Notes: a model not told the origin generated them from the sequence alone. A stretch of DNA of 64,000 nucleotides from UBA6898 sp964463135 (GCA_964463135.1 CAYXBA010000015.1:27608-91607); one strand, 5' to 3'. Shown: positions 8,288 to 17,543, numbered from the stretch's first letter. Numbers and translations: made by a program.

Positions 8288-9618
8288 ACAGTCCTCACGT
8301 CCTGATAGATTTCAAGGGGAAACCTCTGCGCTGTTTTCGGATCGCTTCCGTCAGCGGCAAAGGACCTCAGTTCGGCCTGATAATTCCCGACCTTGCCGGT
8401 CTCGGCTGAGGTTAAAGTGATAGAGCAGACCCTGGCACTGATAACGGTGCAGGCCCTGCTGAATATTGCTGTATCATTATCTGAGTCGAGGTCTTCCTTG
8501 GCCGTAAAATATACGATACGGTTCGTAAGATCCCAACCAGAAGGCAGTGTGAAGGTAAACGCTGTCGCATCTCCCCGGGGTATCCGCTGAGGAGAATCAT
8601 CGACCACTGTCGCATACCCCTTCAGGAAACCGGGGGTGAATTCTCCGAACGCCGACGCATAGCTCGATACGAGCGTCTCGACCGCATCCTTGACGTTCTT
8701 TAGCGTCTCCACGGTCCAGCCCTCGCCCTTGATTTCATCAAAGCGCGCCTGCAGCTCAGTGGATGTGTCGATGTTGTCGAGAAGGGTCTTGAGTGCTGCC
8801 AAACCGTATGTGACACTTCCTATTTTGGCCTGGAGGTCTGCAATAGCAGCATTATCGGGGGCCGTATAATCAGCAGCCAGTAAGGGAGTTGTCGGGATAG
8901 CATTCACGCTGGTCTGCGACGCCCTGGTAGCCACAGCAACGCCTACAGCCGTCACATTACCCTCTGTCGCAGGCGCAGCCGGCACCCTGGCGTTGAGTTC
9001 TGCAATACCGGTGTTATCCGGAGCTGCCGGCATCGCAGAGATAACAGCATTCTTGTTAGAACTCGCGTTGGCCTCGGATGCCGCAGTCTTGGCAGCGTCG
9101 TAGGCCCCAGTAAGAGTCATAGCGTCCCCGGCTCTGGCGGGAGCGTAGTCGGACTGGGTTGCCGCAAGCTTGACGCGCTCGGTGGACGCCAGAGAAAAAC
9201 CGGTCTTGTCTGTTATCGTTCTCACGGCTGCAGACCAGATGTCTGACACGAGAGTGCCAAAGCCTGTAACGGTCCTCGTTGCGTATTCCCACACTCCCTG
9301 GGCCGTCAGTGTGGATCTCGTGGATATCTTCGCATCCAGATTGTCAAACCGTGCATCACCAGACTGAACAGGAGATCCCAGTGCTGAGATTGAAACTCCT
9401 ATTGCCGATATCCCTGCATTGTCAGGAGCCGCGGGGATCGCCGCAACGATGGTATTCTTATTCGTCGTGGCATTTGCCTCAGACGCGATCACCGTTGCCG
9501 GGATCCGCACGTCGTCAGCCTGCAATGGTGTATCTATCGCTGCCAACACCTCCACCTTGTCACTTGTTGCCTCCGACCTTTTTAGCGCATTCCTCAATCT
9601 GCCCGTATTATCAATCAT
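8284..9618 (-). CDS. Repeat-bearing fibre/baseplate-like structural protein
   Basis: A 444-residue protein with degenerate internal repeats: APDNAGISAIG, PAAPDNTGIAELNA and APDNAAIADLQAKIG. It also has a TDKTGFSLAS...GDAMTLTGAY segment often found in phage fibre stalks. The C-terminus (GDATAFTFTLPSGWDLTNRI, then VGNYQAELR) resembles a BppU-like N-terminal baseplate domain that binds a partner fibre. It is probably a virion surface or receptor-binding component. It lies unusually among connector genes rather than after the tape measure. Confidence 0.6.
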   Translation of the reverse strand: MIDNTGRLRNALKRSEATSDKVEVLAAIDTPLQADDVRIPATVIASEANATTNKNTIVAAIPAAPDNAGISAIGVSISALGSPVQSGDARFDNLDAKISTRSTLTAQGVWEYATRTVTGFGTLVSDIWSAAVRTITDKTGFSLASTERVKLAATQSDYAPARAGDAMTLTGAYDAAKTAASEANASSNKNAVISAMPAAPDNTGIAELNARVPAAPATEGNVTAVGVAVATRASQTSVNAIPTTPLLAADYTAPDNAAIADLQAKIGSVTYGLAALKTLLDNIDTSTELQARFDEIKGEGWTVETLKNVKDAVETLVSSYASAFGEFTPGFLKGYATVVDDSPQRIPRGDATAFTFTLPSGWDLTNRIVYFTAKEDLDSDNDTAIFSRACTVISARVCSITLTSAETGKVGNYQAELRSFAADGSDPKTAQRFPLEIYQDVRTV

Positions 9619-9628
9619 GATTTCTCCC

Positions 9629-11248
9629 TTAGTCCGCCCATCCGCCGAATGATCTTATAACTCTCGCGATCGTGAAGGTTCCATTCAGATTGGTGATTGT
9701 CTGTTTTCTAACAACACAGAATGCTTCAGAATCCTTGTAGTAATCCCAAGACACTCCATTTATGCTGTCCACTAAAATATTGTTGGCATTGACATCTGCA
9801 AGAGCAGTTGGAGTGGTAAGGAGGAAAGATCCAACGTCCGCGGGTCTGATCTCTATGTCCCAGTTCGGTAGACCAACGATCGAAGTAACAGGACTATTAC
9901 CAGACACAAAAACTATCCCAGCCCGGCAAGGATCAGGGAGAGTAAGCACTCCATCAGTTGGGCCGACTGTAACTGCAAGATTGGATCCGGCGGCGGTGAT
10001 GATCACATCGCTCTGCCCATTCACCTCAGTATAGTTCATACCCTTTCCGACATGAACAGTCTGAGAGTTTACAACATACCCATTCGACGCAAGAACTGTT
10101 ACATTCTCCCCGGTCTCTCGTGTATACACACAGGTTCCGTCAACACAGCAACCTAATTCAACCTGTGATCCTGCCACAAAGTTGTTGCCGTTGGAATAAT
10201 CAATGCGTACTTTTTGGCTCCCGCCCCAGATTACAGCGGTTTCGTTATAGGGTCTGATATCTATCGCCGCCACTCCAGAGCCTATAGATAGTCGGGTGCA
10301 AAAATCTCCTATTTCAATCGACAAGTGCGTGGGATCACCGGGATTATGACTAAAAACTGTATCGATCAAGTAGTTAGGATACGTCTGTCCGATCTTGATT
10401 CCGATATAATGAAGAGGATCGTAATCAAAAGGTATAATCGGGACATTAAGAGTGTCATAACCCTTTACTACATGATTGAGATAGTTTGGGCAAGAATTAT
10501 CAAAGCTCATCTCGGTGTTTCCGGTGAAGCCGATAAAACCTAATGAGGTTACGCCCACCCCATAAGCTCCAGCGGGTGTATCAGCGGTAAACGTTACAAA
10601 GAGACCAATACCGTTAAGGTTCGCGTCTTTCAATTCATAGGGGACTCCGGCGGTAAGTTCCACTCCGGTTTCGATATCAGCCCCGAACCCTTGTCGATAG
10701 CTCATTAGTAGACCTTCTGCTATGTCGATATACCACGTCCCGTTTACATCGTATTCATTCCCAGATACACTGTAATTGAGAGGGAAATATGCGGTCGGGG
10801 TGAGATCAATGCTGAGATAAGCCCCTCCGCCCGATGGTCTCGAGAATAGCTGTCTCCGCTTAAATTTCATTCCTCTGAAGTCAGCACCTATGTCGATACC
10901 GTGCTTTGATACCATTCTCCTGATGATCCTGCCACGATCGAAGGACACCCCAAGATCACAGGTGTTGGTTGATACCAGCTCATAGTAGATAATATCGTCA
11001 GGATGATCAAGTGACTGGACTACAGGATTTAATTCTGATGCTGATATCGCCTCAACCACAATGGTCTCAGTTGGCCCAGTATAATATTCCGCAGGATCGG
11101 TATCGGGAATTTTATGGTAGGTTCTGAACTCAAAGGCGTACTTCTGTAGAGGGATCAGGCTAGACGCATTGCGCAATGCAAGCAAATCCACATATGTCGT
11201 TTGCTTCACTCCATTTGCTCCGTTGACACCTTTTACTAACATCTTCAT
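9629..11248 (-). CDS. Large beta-rich virion surface protein (putative fibre)
   Basis: A 539-residue protein. The N-terminal third contains PAEYYTGPTETIVVEAIS followed by HPDDIIYYEL, then DRGRIIRRMVSKHGIDIGAD and FRGMKFKRRQ. This order (a YTG-PxE segment, a P-D-I-x-Y segment, then a basic R-R repeat) recurs in prophage surface proteins. The C-terminal half is beta-rich with a CCVDGTC pair. It is encoded between other spike/fibre genes, overlapping the next start. Receptor-binding or decoration role inferred. Confidence 0.5.
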   Translation of the reverse strand: MKMLVKGVNGANGVKQTTYVDLLALRNASSLIPLQKYAFEFRTYHKIPDTDPAEYYTGPTETIVVEAISASELNPVVQSLDHPDDIIYYELVSTNTCDLGVSFDRGRIIRRMVSKHGIDIGADFRGMKFKRRQLFSRPSGGGAYLSIDLTPTAYFPLNYSVSGNEYDVNGTWYIDIAEGLLMSYRQGFGADIETGVELTAGVPYELKDANLNGIGLFVTFTADTPAGAYGVGVTSLGFIGFTGNTEMSFDNSCPNYLNHVVKGYDTLNVPIIPFDYDPLHYIGIKIGQTYPNYLIDTVFSHNPGDPTHLSIEIGDFCTRLSIGSGVAAIDIRPYNETAVIWGGSQKVRIDYSNGNNFVAGSQVELGCCVDGTCVYTRETGENVTVLASNGYVVNSQTVHVGKGMNYTEVNGQSDVIITAAGSNLAVTVGPTDGVLTLPDPCRAGIVFVSGNSPVTSIVGLPNWDIEIRPADVGSFLLTTPTALADVNANNILVDSINGVSWDYYKDSEAFCVVRKQTITNLNGTFTIARVIRSFGGWAD

Positions 11249-11970
11249 GCTATCACCATCGCTTCAGTGACGAACGTCCTGTATGTGCCGGCTGTCTGCT
11301 GGAAGGTTATCTTGAGTCCGTATCGGTTTGCCAGTCCTGTCACGAGGATGGCTGGCACAGCCTGCACATCGGAAAAACTCTGAGTGTCGAATAATTTATA
11401 AGCTCCGGCTGCAACCATACGAGCATAGAATCGTATCGTCACGGAATCACCCGCTTGCAGAACTGACAAGTCCAGCTTAATGTTATCCAGAATCCAGTTG
11501 TCGGCAGGGGCATCATTAATGTACAATTCCTGCTCCGTTCCATCAGCCAGGATGGAAGCCTCGGATCGCGTGAGCGATGAAGCAACAGAATTAATGGCGT
11601 TGACCACGTGGGTTTCCATGTTGTCCTCAAGCGCCAGCCCACCAGCCAGCATCTCAGCGAGTGTCGGGTGACTCTCTGACTCTGCGAGGATCAGGGCGGT
11701 TTCGGATATGATGTCAGCGGCCCTTACCGCATCAATAGAGATGTCTTTGTATCGGTCGAAATCCTGCAATGTTGCCCCGCCGTCAATCGTCCCGGCCAGG
11801 TCATCAGCCCCGGCATAGGTGAACCCATACCAGCCGCCACCCATCTCGCTGATAGCGGGCTGAGGATCAAGGTCGCTGTTGTCAGATACCAGCTTGAGGC
11901 TGCTCCATGTCGGAGCCAACCCCGTTGCAGGAACACCCGCATTGCTGAAATATTTTTTATAGATTCCCAT
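11245..11970 (-). CDS. Putative tail fibre-associated protein
   Basis: The start is ATG 11970 (MGIYKKYFSNAGVPATGLAP), whose A is shared with the TAA of the upstream spike gene (TAATG). 241 residues. The N-terminal half reads like a small beta-sandwich (GGGWYGFTYAGADDLAGTID). A helical link and a C-terminal beta domain follow (ADNWILDNIKLDLS, GDSVTIRFYARM). It is probably an accessory fibre or adaptor of the neighbouring spike. Confidence 0.5.
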   Translation of the reverse strand: MGIYKKYFSNAGVPATGLAPTWSSLKLVSDNSDLDPQPAISEMGGGWYGFTYAGADDLAGTIDGGATLQDFDRYKDISIDAVRAADIISETALILAESESHPTLAEMLAGGLALEDNMETHVVNAINSVASSLTRSEASILADGTEQELYINDAPADNWILDNIKLDLSVLQAGDSVTIRFYARMVAAGAYKLFDTQSFSDVQAVPAILVTGLANRYGLKITFQQTAGTYRTFVTEAMVIA

Positions 11971-14168
11971 TAGTTCCCGCCTCCGCTGGTAGGTTTCCAC
12001 CAGTCCGTGAAATTAAACTGCATGTGCGATTCGCCCTCTGACCATAACGCATCATGCCGGTTGCCGCCTTTGTAAAGCGCGTTATCGATATAAACCTTGC
12101 AGGACGCGGCGTATTTCTTCATCCATATCCGATACGTTACCTTCCCCACCTGAAGCGGGGTGAATGTCACCGGGATATCAAACCATGTTGTGTTGTCGCT
12201 GAGGACCGCCGTTGATACTGCCGTGGTGGTTGTCGCCTGAGTCGCGTGGTTGTAGTATTCGGCCTCGATGTATAGTTCTGTGTTAGTGGGGAAATTTCCG
12301 GCCCATCCCTCGCCCTTCACCTTGATGCTCCGTGTCTGCGCCGCTGCTGGTACGTTGTCCTCAGTCCATGTGCCTAACACCTCTATCGGGTTGACGGTGG
12401 AGCAGTTGGAGAGGGGGGCGACCTCGATTGACGATGCTGCGCCTCCGGTGCGGAGGGTGGTGGTATTTTTGATCACATCGCCGAACATGGCGTACTTGCG
12501 ATGGTCGCCGAAGACTTGGTTATAGTGTTCAAAACGGACGTTGGATTTGTGATAGCGGAGTATAGTGTTTCTTCCACTATATATTATAGGATCTCTATGC
12601 ACTGCATTGACTATCTGGCAATCGAGGCTGCTAATGTCAGCTGAGTCGTGCACAACATCAGCCGTATTAGCTAGCAACGTGCCGGCATTATAGGCCAATT
12701 TGCCACTAAACTTTCCGGACGTTTTATCTATGCCGTTGAGATTCGAGTATATATTTGCCGATACTGTCGCTTTAGTTAATAATTTTATTGCCGAGGAGTT
12801 GGAAAACAAATTACCGGAAATTGACGTGTTAGTGCCGTAGGTTGCGACATTGGCGCTAGAAAACCCGTTGGCGTTCAGGCTATTATTGGAGCCTTGATAT
12901 ACACCAGTCCCGCCCTGTGAAAAAATTATTCCCTGTATTGACGATGATGAGTGATTAGCGAAACCATAAAAACCGTTTCGCAGCACGGAATTTGTAAATA
13001 CCGATGAATACCCGTTCGTCCACTGATACAACCCGATCAACGCCACATCCGACACAGTACAAGACCCCGCAACAGTGGCATTATCAACGACCCTCGGCCT
13101 CAACGTGTTATACTGCCCGATCCTCCGGTCAGCGTTGAGCTTCCCGATTATCACGTTTCTGCCGGGGTATACCACAATCCCGCCGCTGTTGAATGTCGCT
13201 CCCGGTGCGGCCTCGCCGATGGTGATATCTGTGTTCGCGCCGTTCAACGTCATCGAGTGGATTGAGGCACGGAGAACGTCTGTGTTGTAGTTGCTGTATG
13301 CTGCGTTTTTGTGGATCAGGATTTCGCGACCGGAGAGGACTTCTTTGACGGATACGTTGTCGATATCCCCGTCAAACGCGCTTGTCGGCGTCAGTGCCAG
13401 TGTCCCGGTTGTGCCGGCAATCATATAATGCGTGAACGTGGCATTGCCCGTATCGGCATCCATAGTCACGCCGCCGAATGACGGTGTTATGGTTCCGGTG
13501 GTGCTGTTGCTGATGGCATAGGTGAGTTTGTAGAGTTTGCCTACCACTCCGGCAAGTCCGGCCTGTGTAAGTGCTGATGTACTGCCTGCGGTATGTCTGG
13601 CGGTTGTCGCTGCGTTCCATGCCCAATTAGTACCAGTCCATCCGGTGAGGTCGGTTGCAAATGTCCCATTGGTGACTGACTCGACAGGGGTTAATACCTC
13701 ATTCGCCCATTTCGCAGTATAATCGCCCACCACGCTCACAACCCTGCCGCTTGACCACGTTGCGGAGGTCACGGTATTATCGCTTGAGCCGTAGAATGCA
13801 GGATCACCGACAAGGTTGATGACTCCCCCTGCTGCCTTTGTGATCCCTTTGGCGTTGTCTGCCGTGGTGTTCCATTCAAGGATCAGCGCGTCACCATTGG
13901 CCACCATATTGCCGCCGCCGAGATTGCCTGTGCTGGATAGGGTAAGGTCGTTATGGTTGAACAGGAGCCTCCGGACGCCCCCGGCTTTGTGCGTCAAGGT
14001 TCCGTTGACGGTGCTGGCCCCGAGTTCGATCGTGCTGTATACGTCAACGCTCACGGTATGCCCTGCCGCAATCGTGAATGTATCTCCTGCTATGGAGGGA
14101 TAACCGCCACCGCCCCATGTTGCCACGTTAGAGAAATCGCCTGATCCGCTAGAATTGTATGCCGTCAT
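11970..14168 (-). CDS. Tail spike-like protein with beta-helix and carbohydrate-binding module
   Basis: A 732-residue protein rich in Asn, Thr, Ser and Gly. It starts TAYNSSGSGDFSNVATWGGG. Residues around 165-275 form a carbohydrate-binding module-like unit (SVTNGTFATDLTGWTGTNW to GDIDNVSVKE). Next come many short Asn/Ser/Gly turns (NSVLRNGFYGFANHSSSSIQ) typical of a right-handed parallel beta-helix. The C-terminus has a second beta-sandwich (TWFDIPVTFTPLQVGKVTYR). It is likely a receptor-binding spike. No hydrolase active site could be assigned. Confidence 0.65.
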   Translation of the reverse strand: MTAYNSSGSGDFSNVATWGGGGYPSIAGDTFTIAAGHTVSVDVYSTIELGASTVNGTLTHKAGGVRRLLFNHNDLTLSSTGNLGGGNMVANGDALILEWNTTADNAKGITKAAGGVINLVGDPAFYGSSDNTVTSATWSSGRVVSVVGDYTAKWANEVLTPVESVTNGTFATDLTGWTGTNWAWNAATTARHTAGSTSALTQAGLAGVVGKLYKLTYAISNSTTGTITPSFGGVTMDADTGNATFTHYMIAGTTGTLALTPTSAFDGDIDNVSVKEVLSGREILIHKNAAYSNYNTDVLRASIHSMTLNGANTDITIGEAAPGATFNSGGIVVYPGRNVIIGKLNADRRIGQYNTLRPRVVDNATVAGSCTVSDVALIGLYQWTNGYSSVFTNSVLRNGFYGFANHSSSSIQGIIFSQGGTGVYQGSNNSLNANGFSSANVATYGTNTSISGNLFSNSSAIKLLTKATVSANIYSNLNGIDKTSGKFSGKLAYNAGTLLANTADVVHDSADISSLDCQIVNAVHRDPIIYSGRNTILRYHKSNVRFEHYNQVFGDHRKYAMFGDVIKNTTTLRTGGAASSIEVAPLSNCSTVNPIEVLGTWTEDNVPAAAQTRSIKVKGEGWAGNFPTNTELYIEAEYYNHATQATTTTAVSTAVLSDNTTWFDIPVTFTPLQVGKVTYRIWMKKYAASCKVYIDNALYKGGNRHDALWSEGESHMQFNFTDWWKPTSGGGN

Positions 14169-14296
14169 TATCCTATCCTCTCAGCCAGCCACAACGCCCC
14201 GTAGACGCAGAGCCAGACCATGGCCCATAGTACGGTGTAGTAGATCACCGGCTTCCACAACCCGTGCCATGATGTCAGTTCTATTGGGTGGATCAT
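14168..14296 (-). CDS. 42-residue single-pass membrane protein
   Basis: MIHPIELTSWHGLWKPVIYY leads into a Trp-rich hydrophobic helix (VLWAMVWLCVYGALWLA) and a short basic end. Its ATG overlaps the upstream TGA (ATGA) and its TAA overlaps the spike ATG (TAATG), so it is tightly coupled in the operon. Given the nearby lysis genes it might be a small holin or pinholin-type factor, but that is a guess. Confidence 0.55.
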   Translation of the reverse strand: MIHPIELTSWHGLWKPVIYYTVLWAMVWLCVYGALWLAERIG

Positions 14297-14826
14297 TGCA
14301 AACTCACCCCAATGTTATTTGTCGCAGTCGCCGTGCCTTCATTCGTCACCCGGATATACAATTTCTTCGGTAAGGGCTGTGTCTGGATCGTCACCGACTC
14401 CCCTGACGTTGCATGAGACATGCGGCACCAGGCTATCGGGTTCGGCCCCGTAGGCCATGACCCTACCCCTCCCCATGCGTTGTTTTTGGCATATAGGGCT
14501 ATCATGGTATCGTACAGGCTGTCTATCTGCCCCGCATCAGTCGTCAGGATCATGTTGCAGTCCTGAGCCTGGTCAACACTTGCCATGACCGCCGATATGG
14601 ATTTCAGTGCGGCTGATGTATCAACCTGAAAATATGCACTCTGTTTCGGCCCGAGGCTAATCTTTGCGGCCTTGCCGGGAGTCAGCACGGTATAGTTATG
14701 ATTTGTCACCGGCGGCGTTACCGGAGGCACCACGGGAGGCGTGACAGGGGGTGTTACCGGAGGGGCAACGACCGCACCTGAATCCGCTATCAATACTCCA
14801 TCGCTGTAGACTGTTATCCGTGGCAT
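14293..14826 (-). CDS. Structural protein with proline-rich linker
   Basis: A 177-residue protein. A short N-terminal beta segment (PRITVYSDGVLIADSG) is followed by a low-complexity stalk of PPVTPPV units (residues about 22-41). A C-terminal globular domain follows (TPGKAAKISLGPKQSAYFQV, then LPKKLYIRVTNEG). An anchor-stalk-head layout suits a virion appendage. It is encoded between lysis-associated membrane proteins and the spike. Confidence 0.55.
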   Translation of the reverse strand: MPRITVYSDGVLIADSGAVVAPPVTPPVTPPVVPPVTPPVTNHNYTVLTPGKAAKISLGPKQSAYFQVDTSAALKSISAVMASVDQAQDCNMILTTDAGQIDSLYDTMIALYAKNNAWGGVGSWPTGPNPIAWCRMSHATSGESVTIQTQPLPKKLYIRVTNEGTATATNNIGVSLQ

Positions 14827-14838
14827 ATTATCTCCTTC

Positions 14839-15012
14839 TCATTGATGGCATGCCGCGCATCTATGCGTACTCGCAAATTGATACTCAGCAATCCGCTCCA
14901 CTGATATTAGTTTTCTTTCATGCATTGAATTTATAGTGATCATGGCGCCACAACTACACATACTCAGAAGAATCATGGCAGCGATAAGGGCTAGGGTTTT
15001 ATTGTCGTTCAT
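14839..15012 (-). CDS. 57-residue small membrane/secreted protein
   Basis: It starts MNDNKTLALIAAMILLSMCS after an AAGGAGA site. One hydrophobic segment ends in Cys residues (MCSC), then a short polar tail ends CAACHQ. The Cys context is not a good lipobox, so a membrane-anchored small protein is as likely as an outer-membrane spanin partner. It sits next to the membrane protein at 15015-15572. Confidence 0.6.
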   Translation of the reverse strand: MNDNKTLALIAAMILLSMCSCGAMITINSMHERKLISVERIAEYQFASTHRCAACHQ

Positions 15013-15014
15013 AG

Positions 15015-15572
15015 TTATCTCCTTATATAGGCCTTAATCATGGCCTTACCTTCCGGTCTGCTGTTGCCCTCGATGTATCCGGCTACCCTGATATCCCCCA
15101 ACCGCAGAAACGTCCAGCGAGCGTCAATCTGTGCCATCTGCTGCCCGTGGGTATCTATACCGTACCCGCCGCCTATTTCCCATTCATTCGGGACATCGAA
15201 GAAGGGTAAGGGCATCTGCTTTGCAATTATCCGGCTACTGCCATCCTGAGTATTCAGGAGCGCGACCGCGTTTGTCTTGCCTTCATATGGGGGTATCTCT
15301 GCCGTTGCTATCGCCTGCTGGTTCACATCGTCCTTGACCCAATCGGGCAACTTCAGCTTTTCGACAATCTTCTCTTTTTCGATGGTTATAACTTCTTTCG
15401 GCCCTGGAACCTTGACGGTTTTGATTTTGGTCACGGTTTTGACTGGTTGCGCCTCATTCCATACCGGAAGCGCCCTAATATCTGCAGGCTTGCCATACCA
15501 GCCCAAAGCTGCACCAATGCCCAGGGCCGCCAGCACCACAACCGCCAGTATCCCCATCCCGCGCCATTTCAT
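15015..15572 (-). CDS. Membrane-anchored protein, possibly spanin-related
   Basis: A 185-residue protein with an N-terminal membrane helix (MGILAVVVLAALGIGAALGW). A charged Lys/Glu/Val-rich segment follows (TVTKIKTVKVPGPKEVITIE), then a beta-rich periplasmic-looking domain. A helix plus coiled or extended stalk resembles inner-membrane lysis or spanin proteins. The position beside the lysin supports a lysis-module role. ATGA overlap with the upstream gene. Confidence 0.5.
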   Translation of the reverse strand: MKWRGMGILAVVVLAALGIGAALGWYGKPADIRALPVWNEAQPVKTVTKIKTVKVPGPKEVITIEKEKIVEKLKLPDWVKDDVNQQAIATAEIPPYEGKTNAVALLNTQDGSSRIIAKQMPLPFFDVPNEWEIGGGYGIDTHGQQMAQIDARWTFLRLGDIRVAGYIEGNSRPEGKAMIKAYIRR

Positions 15573-16081
15573 TGCTTCACCGCCCCTTGTTTGGTATCGG
15601 CCGGGCGATGAGCGACATACATATCGCGCCCAAAGACCAGTACAGCGGTTATCGCCGCAGCTCCAACGATAACGGCAACCTTGAAGGTCCAGCTCTTAAG
15701 AACCTTGACGGTCCGGATAGCGGGTTCCTTCCCGAGTTCGGCTGAAACTATTTTTTCGACATCTTCCTTTTTGAGCATGTTGTCGGCGATATCCTCGATC
15801 CTCTTGTCCCTGACCGCAGATTGCTCATCCCTGGCGGCTGCTTGTGCATCTCTCGCTGCAGCTCCGGTTTCAAGAGAGCGCAGGCGCCCGAACATTTCGT
15901 TGCCGTTGCTTTCGACAACCTTCTTGAGGTCTCCTATTTCCCGGCCGATACTGGACATGCTCAAGCTCAATATCTCCTTTATAGAGTCCATTCCGAGTTC
16001 GTGCTGCTTGACCAAAGCTTTCTCTATCCGGTTCGCTACACAAGCCGGAGAGCTGCAGGGGTCGCCGTCTTTACCCATCAT
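15569..16081 (-). CDS. Coiled-coil protein with C-terminal membrane helix (lysis module)
   Basis: A 170-residue protein. It starts MMGKDGDPCSSPACVANRIE, then a long coiled coil (including GAAARDAQAAARDEQSAVRD). Near the C-terminus is one membrane helix (FKVAVIVGAAAITAVLVFG). Tail-anchored coiled coils of this type are common holin-like or spanin-like genes next to phage lysins. The start overlaps the lysin stop. Confidence 0.5.
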   Translation of the reverse strand: MMGKDGDPCSSPACVANRIEKALVKQHELGMDSIKEILSLSMSSIGREIGDLKKVVESNGNEMFGRLRSLETGAAARDAQAAARDEQSAVRDKRIEDIADNMLKKEDVEKIVSAELGKEPAIRTVKVLKSWTFKVAVIVGAAAITAVLVFGRDMYVAHRPADTKQGAVKQ

Positions 16082-17004
16082 TTCAGCATCCCCCTATATA
16101 GCCCGGCATATTTTCTGATCTTCACTGGGTACTCAAGGTTGACTCTGCATAAATCAAGAATTTTCCCGCCCCTGAGCTTAATCACATTTCTTCGGCACGC
16201 TGCCGCTACGTCATCGGGATCGCACGACCCAGCCCTTGATATCTCCCGGTTCAGATTACCCATGCCGCCGTTGTAGGCCCTAAACATATAATCAATCCTC
16301 ACCGACTCGGGTTCCCTACATTTCACGGCAACATACATCTGTCGGTCGTACAGCAGCCCGGCGCGTATGCCCCACTGGGCCTGAAGCATTTGTGCGGCAT
16401 CTCCAGACAGCAGCGTCGGATTCTTTTTCTTTAACTCGTCCCAGGTGACATCGAGGACCTGGAGGCCTCCGTAACTGATAACCCCGGTAGCCTCACGCCG
16501 GGTAGCGGTCATTCTCCATGCCGATTCCGCCTGAATCTGCCCCGCAAACAATTCAATATCGGGTCCTCCGGGCCATACCCGGTTATATTCACGGGCAAGA
16601 ACGTCCATGTTGTCCCATGCAGTTGCCGGTATCGCGTTGTGGCAGCGTCCGCACTCAGCCCCCATCGCCTGCCCACGTAACAGCATCCCGGCGAGAAGAA
16701 CGACGGCAAGTAGGATAACGGCATACAAAACAATTCTGGCCGCAAGCATGCCCACGGCAAGAAGAGCCCGGGCGGGATCGTTGAATTCCCACGCCCTGTT
16801 TATTTTTGCTCCAACATCCCAATGATATTTCCCGAGCAGCTCCTTGCCGACAAGGTGCGCCAGGATCATGGCAGCGGAAAGAACGGTCCCAAGGAAGGTC
16901 AAGGTTTTCAGGACCAACGCAAAATCCCATAACGCTGCAGATACCAGAAATATTGCAATCGGGATCTTTAACCGCCATAGTTCGTTTAGGAGCCGGGCAA
17001 TCAT
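16078..17004 (-). CDS. Membrane-anchored lytic transglycosylase (endolysin)
   Basis: A 308-residue protein. The first 115 or so residues hold several hydrophobic segments (IPIAIFLVSAALWDFALVLK, YAVILLAVVLLAGMLL). After a CGRCH motif comes an SLT-fold domain with FAGQIQAESAW (catalytic Glu), ISYGGLQVLDVTW and YMFRAYNGGMGNLN. Such enzymes cleave peptidoglycan between MurNAc and GlcNAc. The fusion of membrane segments to the catalytic domain suggests a holin-lysin or signal-arrest type protein acting from the inner membrane. This is the clearest lysis gene in the window. Confidence 0.8.
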   Translation of the reverse strand: MIARLLNELWRLKIPIAIFLVSAALWDFALVLKTLTFLGTVLSAAMILAHLVGKELLGKYHWDVGAKINRAWEFNDPARALLAVGMLAARIVLYAVILLAVVLLAGMLLRGQAMGAECGRCHNAIPATAWDNMDVLAREYNRVWPGGPDIELFAGQIQAESAWRMTATRREATGVISYGGLQVLDVTWDELKKKNPTLLSGDAAQMLQAQWGIRAGLLYDRQMYVAVKCREPESVRIDYMFRAYNGGMGNLNREISRAGSCDPDDVAAACRRNVIKLRGGKILDLCRVNLEYPVKIRKYAGLYRGMLK

Positions 17005-17009
17005 GGTCG

Positions 17010-17180
17010 TTATCCCTGATCCTTGCTGTTGATCCGGGCCTTGGCCTGGCTGATAATGTCACTGGCTTTGGAGCGTCCGAGCGTCAGAACGTTTGCAATC
17101 CAGTTCGCAATCTCGGGATGCTTCCGGGCCACAAGCATGCCCACAACAAACACGATTAAATGAGATATGGCTAATTTCAT
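17010..17180 (-). CDS. 56-residue membrane peptide
   Basis: It starts MKLAISHLIVFVVGMLVARK after a GGAGG site eight bases upstream. One hydrophobic helix precedes an amphipathic basic tail (SDIISQAKARINSKDQG). Directly upstream of the lysin, so a small holin or lysis regulator is possible. Function unproven. Confidence 0.6.
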   Translation of the reverse strand: MKLAISHLIVFVVGMLVARKHPEIANWIANVLTLGRSKASDIISQAKARINSKDQG

Positions 17181-17189
17181 GGCAGCCTC

Positions 17190-17492
17190 CTATTTCTTAA
17201 AAAATTTCTTCATCATCAGGTCATTCTTGGCAGCCCTCGCCGACAAGGTATCTTCCAGTTTGAGGCCGTTGGGACCACCGATATCGGCAAGAGTTGTAGT
17301 CTGACTGGGTATCTGCTGTGTCTGTTCTTCATCTATGAATTCGCAAACCTGGCGTGCCCGCTGCGACCCGTCAGGTGTCCATTTCGCTTTTGTAGTTGCC
17401 ATATCGAAGAGGGATTGGTAATCAATGCTCTCGGGGCCAACCTCGGCACCCTCGATGTACCCCATAAAATTAACCAGCATTCTGATTCTCAT
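17190..17492 (-). CDS. Hypothetical head protein, downstream of major capsid
   Basis: The start is set at ATG 17492 (MRIRMLVNFMGYIEGAEVGP) because AAGGAGA precedes it. 100 residues. Contains EVGPESIDYQSLFDMATTKA and a basic C-terminus ending MMKKFFKK. It lies immediately after the capsid gene and a strong hairpin, where small head-completion or packaging proteins are often found. No family recognised. Confidence 0.6.
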   Translation of the reverse strand: MRIRMLVNFMGYIEGAEVGPESIDYQSLFDMATTKAKWTPDGSQRARQVCEFIDEEQTQQIPSQTTTLADIGGPNGLKLEDTLSARAAKNDLMMKKFFKK

Positions 17493-17519
17493 ACAAATCT
17501 CCTTGTAAGGATTAATTTC

Positions 17520-17543
17520 GGCGGGAGGGCGAACCCTCCCGCC
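17520..17543 (-). other. Intercistronic hairpin after the major capsid gene
   Basis: GGCGGGAGGG and CCCTCCCGCC form a perfect 10-bp stem with a 4-nt loop just after the capsid stop. The minus-strand sequence that follows is GAAATTAATCC, not a U-run, so it is at best a partial terminator. The capsid-side flank AACCGGCCTGCATTTGTA matches the flank of the hairpin behind the tail tube gene. Confidence 0.65.
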
